Shown one piece after another: positions 13,663 through 17,473 of a stretch of DNA of 17,473 bases (the stretch's first letter is position 1; each line of letters starts with the position of its first letter). The position numbers and the translations under genes were made by a program. The notes below the pieces were generated by a model. The model was not told where the DNA came from, did not search any database, and was given only the letters and a program-made list of their open reading frames with translations. The DNA lies in the NCBI GenBank assembly GCA_027038385.1, contig JALVXE010000025.1, forward strand, positions 1 to 17,473, in the 5' to 3' direction. The DNA comes from Thermotogaceae bacterium (GTDB taxonomy: Bacteria > Thermotogota > Thermotogae > Thermotogales > Thermotogaceae).

Positions 13663-14237
13663 ATATCCGTCTTCCTTTCAGTTCCATTTATCAGCCTCTC
13701 CACGTTGGATCTGTGCCTCAAGAGTGCTAAAGTGGCGAATATCACGAGAGGAACGCCTATCATCTCACCTCCGATCAGGTAACCAAAAGCCGCGGCGAAG
13801 AAGAGCCCCACTATCGAAGCCAAAGAAACGTATTTTGAAGCCGTGACTATCAGAAACCAAACTCCCAAAAAGACAAGAGCACACTGCCAACAGATCACGA
13901 ACATGGCACCGAGCGTCGTAGCGACACCTTTCCCACCTCTGAACCCCAGATACACTGGAAAATCATGCCCGAGTATCGCACCAAGGGCGGTTGCAACGGT
14001 GATCTTAACATCACCCGTGAATTGATAGACTGCAATGGAGGGAATGAGAGATTTCAACGTGTCCAATAACATCGACAGTCCCCCAATCAATGGTCCAGCA
14101 GCTCTTAGAGCGTTCGTTCCTCCAACGTTCCCACTACCGACCCTTCTGACATCCACCCCTTTGAGTTTGGGGAGTATGTAGCTGAAGGGTATTGCTCCGA
14201 TGAAATACCCTAAAAGTCCCCAGATCAAATAGCTCAC
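13635..14237 (-). CDS. plsY: Acyl-phosphate:glycerol-3-phosphate acyltransferase PlsY
   Basis: This 200-residue polytopic membrane protein transfers an acyl chain from acyl phosphate to glycerol-3-phosphate, making lysophosphatidate, the first step of phospholipid synthesis. All three PlsY motifs are present: GSGNVGGTNALR (34-45), GHDFPVYLGFRGGKGVAT (90-107) and HRSNVERLINGTERK (175-189). Motif 1 usually has GNPGATN; here it reads GNVGGTN. Five to seven hydrophobic helices are visible. I chose the GTG at 14237 (GGGGG 7 bases upstream; the protein then begins SYLIWGLLGYFIGAIPFSY); a longer frame to 14333 adds an implausible tail. It leads the cluster plsY, propeller protein, TPR, DUF123. Confidence 0.96.
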   Translation of the reverse strand: MSYLIWGLLGYFIGAIPFSYILPKLKGVDVRRVGSGNVGGTNALRAAGPLIGGLSMLLDTLKSLIPSIAVYQFTGDVKITVATALGAILGHDFPVYLGFRGGKGVATTLGAMFVICWQCALVFLGVWFLIVTASKYVSLASIVGLFFAAAFGYLIGGEMIGVPLVIFATLALLRHRSNVERLINGTERKTDIWSYVKRRD

Positions 14238-14302
14238 CCTTGCACCCCCTTTTCTGAAGGATTTTACCATGCGATAGACTACTGAAAAGTAAGAAGTGGT
14301 AG

Positions 14303-14308
14303 AATATA
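14303..14308 (-). promoter_or_regulatory. Possible -10 element for plsY
   Basis: TATATT on the minus strand, 65 bases ahead of the plsY start. No good -35 box is seen at 16-18 bases, so this is tentative. It lies in the divergent gap shared with the plus-strand cluster. Confidence 0.3.
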
Positions 14309-14311
14309 CGT

Positions 14312-14339
14312 TTGAGAAAAATATATCTTTCACTATGCT
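14312..14339 (+). promoter_or_regulatory. Possible promoter of the plus-strand redox cluster
   Basis: TTGAGA, a 16-base spacer and TATGCT lie 17 bases before the ATG at 14357. The predicted start is close to the AAAGGAGTG ribosome binding site, giving a very short leader. Confidence 0.4.
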
Positions 14340-14356
14340 TAGAAAGGAGTGAGAGT

Positions 14357-14602
14357 ATGTCTATCAGCAGGTTTTTGATAATAGACGGCGAGATATCCAT
14401 ATCATCCAAGAGATGCTTCTCATGCGCTCATTTCTCAACTGACAAGAAGATCGGAAAACTGGAGAAATATTGCTCAGGATATGTGATAAGAATTGATGTT
14501 CCGGACAAAGGATTCTGTGATCTGAAAAAAAGAAGTGTCAACAAAAGCGATAGATGTTCACACTGGAAACTGGACAAGAAGATCAAAGCTTTCGTGAGGT
14601 GA
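14357..14602 (+). CDS. Small cysteine-rich protein, likely metal or Fe-S binding
   Basis: This 81-residue protein has five cysteines: C20 and C23 as RCFSCAHF, C39 in KYCSG, C54 in KGFCDLKKRSV, and C67 in DRCSHW. The order CxxC...C...C-x-L...V...D-x-C-x-H-W resembles small HiPIP-like Fe-S subunits (as in the small subunits of some glycyl radical enzymes), but no glycyl radical enzyme is seen nearby. A 4Fe-4S cluster or zinc site is the likeliest use. There is no signal peptide, so it should be cytoplasmic. The ATG follows AAAGGAG at a good distance; the longer frame from 14312 crosses the promoter. The stop is 6 bases before the CcdA-like start, so the two genes are cotranscribed. I do not know its function. 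Confidence 0.82.
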   Translation: MSISRFLIIDGEISISSKRCFSCAHFSTDKKIGKLEKYCSGYVIRIDVPDKGFCDLKKRSVNKSDRCSHWKLDKKIKAFVR

Positions 14603-14608
14603 TTTGCT

Positions 14609-15223
14609 TTGGATATTCATCCAATCATCGTGCAAAACGTTTCCACTTTGACAGCGTTCATCTATGGACTACTCGCCTTTTTCACTCCATGCATGTTCCC
14701 ATTGATTCCCATTTTACTACCTATTTCTTATTCTAGGGGATTCAGAGGAGTCGTCGGTTTTTCATTTGGATTTGTGGCTACATACACGGCTCTAGGGATA
14801 ATACCTTTAAGGATCCAATCACCAATCTTGAAGTACGTGGTATCGGTCGTGTTGATAATCATGGGAGTTTTGTACATATCGGAAAAGAGTTTGAAGAGTG
14901 GCAAAATCCTTAAGTTCATATTGGAGAAAGAAACGGTTCTACCTTCCACCATCCTTGGAGCTGGTATCGGGTGGATATGGATGGCCTGTGCAACTCCCAT
15001 TCTTGGAAGCATAATATCCCTGATCTCCATGTCTCAAAGCTACAAGGAAGGAATCTTCCTGATGATGATCTACTCCCTTGGAATATTGATACCATTTCTC
15101 GGATTCGGAAAGCTTCTGAGTGGATTTCTGGAGAGGTTGAGCGAAAAGAGGAGAAAAATGATCAGGGTACTTGGTGGAATGTTGGTTATCTTATCCGCTT
15201 TGTGGATTATGAAAGCGTTATAA
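14609..15223 (+). CDS. CcdA/DsbD-type transmembrane electron carrier
   Basis: This 204-residue protein has six hydrophobic helices and the two functional cysteines of the CcdA family: C28 in FFTPCMFPLIP, helix 1, and C127 in WMACATPILGS, helix 4. It would take electrons from cytoplasmic thioredoxin and pass them across the membrane to thiol proteins outside. The TTG start has GAGGTGAT 5 bases upstream. It lies between the Cys-rich protein (6-base gap) and an exported thioredoxin-like protein (22-base gap), which is the expected acceptor. The family's usual partners are cytochrome c maturation proteins, but no CcsA/ResB gene is seen here, so a general thiol-reducing role is more likely. Confidence 0.93.
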   Translation: MDIHPIIVQNVSTLTAFIYGLLAFFTPCMFPLIPILLPISYSRGFRGVVGFSFGFVATYTALGIIPLRIQSPILKYVVSVVLIIMGVLYISEKSLKSGKILKFILEKETVLPSTILGAGIGWIWMACATPILGSIISLISMSQSYKEGIFLMMIYSLGILIPFLGFGKLLSGFLERLSEKRRKMIRVLGGMLVILSALWIMKAL

Positions 15224-15245
15224 TCCCCTAGAGGAGGTGAATCAG

Positions 15246-15881
15246 TTGAAGTGGAAGATATCCATTCTTGTTCTTCTTTCCACATTGCTGATGGCATTTC
15301 ATACCTATAGCGCAACGAACACGGCTTTCAACGTGGCGAAGATAGAAGGGAAAAAACTCATATACATCTTCGAGTTGAAGACTTGTCCGTACTGCAAGAT
15401 GTTCAACTTGAAAACTCTTTCGGATCCATTGGTTCAGAAGGTACTTGACATAAACTACAGGGTGGTGATCGTGTACTACGACGAGCATCCAAAGATGTTT
15501 TACAAATTTGGGATAAGAGGCACTCCAACTCTTTGGTTTTTCGACACCACCAAAGAGAAGCCGAAACCGATAACATATCTTCCTGGTTTTGTTCCTCCGG
15601 ACATGTTCGTAAAGGTTCTGAGATACGTTTACAAGCTTCCGAAAGAACCTTTCAAAGAGTACATCAAGAAAAAAGATGACTTTTTGGGTGAGAGAAAACT
15701 TCTGAAGATATCTCAAAAGGAGGCCGTATACATTTTGGAGAACGACCCAGATTCCGTGAAGGCCGAATCTATGAAAGATTTCAAAGGAGAAGACAAGGTA
15801 TACGTTACGAGTAATGAAAAGTTGGCGAAGGCCCTCGTTAAAAAAGCTTACAGAGTACTTCTGGTGGTGAAAAAGGATTGA
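15246..15881 (+). CDS. Exported thioredoxin-like protein (CPYC)
   Basis: This 211-residue protein has a signal peptide (WKISILVLLSTLLMAFHTYSA, 3-23) and a thioredoxin fold: KKLIYIFELKTCPYCKMF with C47 and C50, and the cis-proline loop RGTPTLWFF (P94). The spelling is like SoxW/thioredoxin_2 proteins. About 100 residues of helical extension (from GFVPPDMFVKVLRYVYKL onward) follow the fold, ending RVLLVVKKD. It probably accepts electrons from the CcdA-like protein and reduces disulfides in the envelope. I chose the TTG at 15246 (GAGGAGGTGA is 8 bases upstream); the open frame begins at a GTG at 15237, within that site. Its stop overlaps the start of the next gene (TTGA). Confidence 0.93.
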   Translation: MKWKISILVLLSTLLMAFHTYSATNTAFNVAKIEGKKLIYIFELKTCPYCKMFNLKTLSDPLVQKVLDINYRVVIVYYDEHPKMFYKFGIRGTPTLWFFDTTKEKPKPITYLPGFVPPDMFVKVLRYVYKLPKEPFKEYIKKKDDFLGERKLLKISQKEAVYILENDPDSVKAESMKDFKGEDKVYVTSNEKLAKALVKKAYRVLLVVKKD

Positions 15882-17473
15882 AGAAGCTCCTGATGTTCTT
15901 CCCAGTCGTGGCATTCTCGATATCTCTCATAAGTACCCCGCACGCTGATATATTCTTTCCAAGCTGGCTAGGATACGCTGCTGAAGACCTAGCGTGGAGT
16001 GTTGAAACCTACTGGGCAAGCGTTACAAGCGTGATAGGTAACGACCCGAAGCACATCACGATATACCTGGGGTACGCTGGAAACTACGTGAACGGGTTTG
16101 CCGATCCGATTGGAAAGAGAATCGTGGTGATCGCCTATCCGATGCCATCGAAATTTCTCAACTTCGAGGATTGGTATTCAACGGTGTTCGTTCACGAATT
16201 CACCCACATATCCCACCTGACGATGCGAAGCGGCATTCCGAAGATCTTCCAGTCGATAACTGGTGTACCGATCCTAGACTCCGAATTCAGATCTCCGTTC
16301 GTCGAATCGACGACCGTCTACGACGAGTCAACACTCGTGAAAGGTGGAAGGCTGAGGAACCCTCTGATAAGGTCACTCGTGGAGAAATCCGTAGAGGGCG
16401 GTTGGATCCCTTCTCTAGTCAGGGTGTCGGATCCACCTGTTGAGGACTTCCTCGGAAGATCCCTGTATTATTACATACCGTCATCTTTCTACGCATATCT
16501 TGTGAAGAGATACGGCATGGGAAAAATGAGGGCTTTTTTGAGGGAGTGTTCGAAGAACGTCTTTGGTATAGGAATAGACTCCACAGCGAAAAAGGTCTTT
16601 GGAAAGAGTTTGGAAGGACTCTACGATGACTGGAAAGAGAGCTTTGAATTCAAAGAAATGAATGAAATGAAGAAAACCGTATTTGAAAAGAAAAACGCTT
16701 TGATAATGAACCTGGAGGGATCAGGAAAGGACATCTGGGTTGCGTTGAGAAAATTCGGAGAGTCTACACTCTACAGGTACGACGGTGTGGAAATAGGGAT
16801 AATCAGAGGTGGCAAATTTGAAAAGAAGTTCTCCGTTTACGGATACGGTGGAAATCTCCGGATCGATGGAAAGAGTGTGTACTATCTGGTCCACATGCAG
16901 GATGGAAAGTGTTGCCAATTTCCCTATATGGATACTGCCATCGCCGTTTGGAACAAAGGAGAGAAGATTTTAAAGAAGGGAAACATAACGGCTTTCGATA
17001 TCAGGTATGGGCATATCTACTGGAGTGAGTACGATCCAAAATCTGAAGTGTCGACAGTTAGAACTCCCGAAGGAAAGGTGAAGATAATCGGAATAGTCAG
17101 GGAAATGGTTGTCTCATCGAAGACATACCTTCTTGTATCGAAAAGAGGAGAATCGAGCTTAATCTGGATAAACGGACGAGAGATACACGATGACAAGTTC
17201 AAATATTCCTTGAAAAAATGTGGAGAAGGAGTGTGTTTTTTGGAGTTTGACGAAGACGGTGCGAATCTTTACAAATTCGACGGGAAACTCGAAAAGATCA
17301 CAAAAAGGCTTTCAGCACTGGATTACACATTCGCCGATGGCAGACTGATGGTTTCGACGTTCTCAAGGAAGTTTCCCGGGACTGGAATATACAGCGCCGT
17401 CGTTTCTCAAGAGACGTCAGATTTCAATAGAAAGACAAGAGAGGTACCTAAAAAGAGCTACAAGATAAAAAAC
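15878..17473 (+). CDS. Secreted HEFTH zinc-peptidase-like protein (3' partial)
   Basis: At least 532 residues, running off the window end with an open frame. Residues 2-22 (KKLLMFFPVVAFSISLISTPH) form a signal peptide. The zinc motif HEFTH is at H106-H110. A likely third ligand is E143 in SPFVESTTVYDES, the pattern F/W-x-E-G/S-x-x-x-Y-x-E-S of the peptidase MA (gluzincin) group. SFYAYLVKRYG near 207-217 is also typical. From about 280 on there are repeated strand runs (for example SVYGYGGNLRIDGKSVYYLVH, GHIYWSEYDP) as in a TolB-like propeller. The peptidase is inferred from motif. The start is TTG overlapping the upstream stop; ATG at 15893 is an alternative. It is the last visible gene of the redox cluster. 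Confidence 0.85.
   Translation, partial: MKKLLMFFPVVAFSISLISTPHADIFFPSWLGYAAEDLAWSVETYWASVTSVIGNDPKHITIYLGYAGNYVNGFADPIGKRIVVIAYPMPSKFLNFEDWYSTVFVHEFTHISHLTMRSGIPKIFQSITGVPILDSEFRSPFVESTTVYDESTLVKGGRLRNPLIRSLVEKSVEGGWIPSLVRVSDPPVEDFLGRSLYYYIPSSFYAYLVKRYGMGKMRAFLRECSKNVFGIGIDSTAKKVFGKSLEGLYDDWKESFEFKEMNEMKKTVFEKKNALIMNLEGSGKDIWVALRKFGESTLYRYDGVEIGIIRGGKFEKKFSVYGYGGNLRIDGKSVYYLVHMQDGKCCQFPYMDTAIAVWNKGEKILKKGNITAFDIRYGHIYWSEYDPKSEVSTVRTPEGKVKIIGIVREMVVSSKTYLLVSKRGESSLIWINGREIHDDKFKYSLKKCGEGVCFLEFDEDGANLYKFDGKLEKITKRLSALDYTFADGRLMVSTFSRKFPGTGIYSAVVSQETSDFNRKTREVPKKSYKIKN

Noticed and set aside
15228..15914. Minus-strand open frame of 228 codons
   Set aside because: It is the complement of the thioredoxin-like gene, which has a signal peptide, CPYC and cis-Pro.
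16171..16443. Plus-strand open frame of 90 codons
   Set aside because: It is an alternative frame within the metallopeptidase-like gene, whose own frame is open from 15878 to the window end and carries HEFTH.

Overview
This window looks like a chromosomal segment from a thermophilic member of the Thermotogae, probably the Thermotoga/Pseudothermotoga group. The basis is the GroEL sequence, which reads very close to what I remember of Thermotoga GroEL, together with heavy use of AGA/AGG and ATA codons, strong purine-rich GGAGG(TG) ribosome binding sites, many GTG/TTG starts and very tightly packed, overlapping genes. I cannot fix the species without a search. I call 20 protein genes. No tRNA, rRNA, CRISPR array or insertion sequence is visible, and no stretch over 300 bases lacks a gene.

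Region A (1-5750, minus strand) is a long packed cluster. In transcription order it holds a membrane-anchored protein with an LPP20-like pattern (5018-5698), a rho-independent terminator, a second related membrane-anchored protein (4311-4949), an SRPBCC/AHSA1-fold protein, a small exported protein, an RNase HI-type nuclease, a radical SAM/SPASM enzyme, a short NfeD, an orphan protein resembling the enolase-superfamily N-terminal domain, and a dihydroorotate dehydrogenase/PreA-like protein with a C-terminal 4Fe-4S motif that runs off the window start. Most junctions are 4-base overlaps. The PreA-like gene also has a plausible promoter of its own.

Region B (5824-9087, plus strand) is one large divergently transcribed gene. 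It encodes an exported 1087-residue protein combining a CsgG/FlgO-like domain, a FlgT-C-like domain, about five PEGA modules, a fibronectin type III-like domain, an eight-repeat PQQ/BamB-like propeller and a C-terminal membrane helix. A symmetrical terminator separates it from groEL.

Region C (9132-14237, minus strand) begins, in transcription order, with plsY (phospholipid precursor synthesis). It continues with an exported TPR-plus-propeller protein, a TPR protein and a DUF123/GIY-YIG-like protein, and then groES-groEL. The groESL operon has its own promoter and a CIRCE (HrcA) operator. No terminator is seen between the DUF123 gene and groES.

Region D (14357-17473, plus strand) is a four-gene cluster with a likely job in the cell envelope: a small five-cysteine protein, a CcdA-type membrane electron carrier, an exported CPYC thioredoxin-like protein, and a secreted HEFTH zinc-peptidase-like protein that runs off the window end. 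CcdA would carry electrons out to the thioredoxin, which could keep thiols of exported proteins reduced.

The least ordinary material is the divergent pair of regions A-start and B (LPP20-like proteins facing a CsgG/FlgT/PEGA/propeller giant), which I infer to be an envelope complex of the toga. Next come the terminator placed inside operon A, the orphan enolase-like domain, the PreA-like protein without the usual catalytic Cys motif, and the redox/peptidase cluster in region D.
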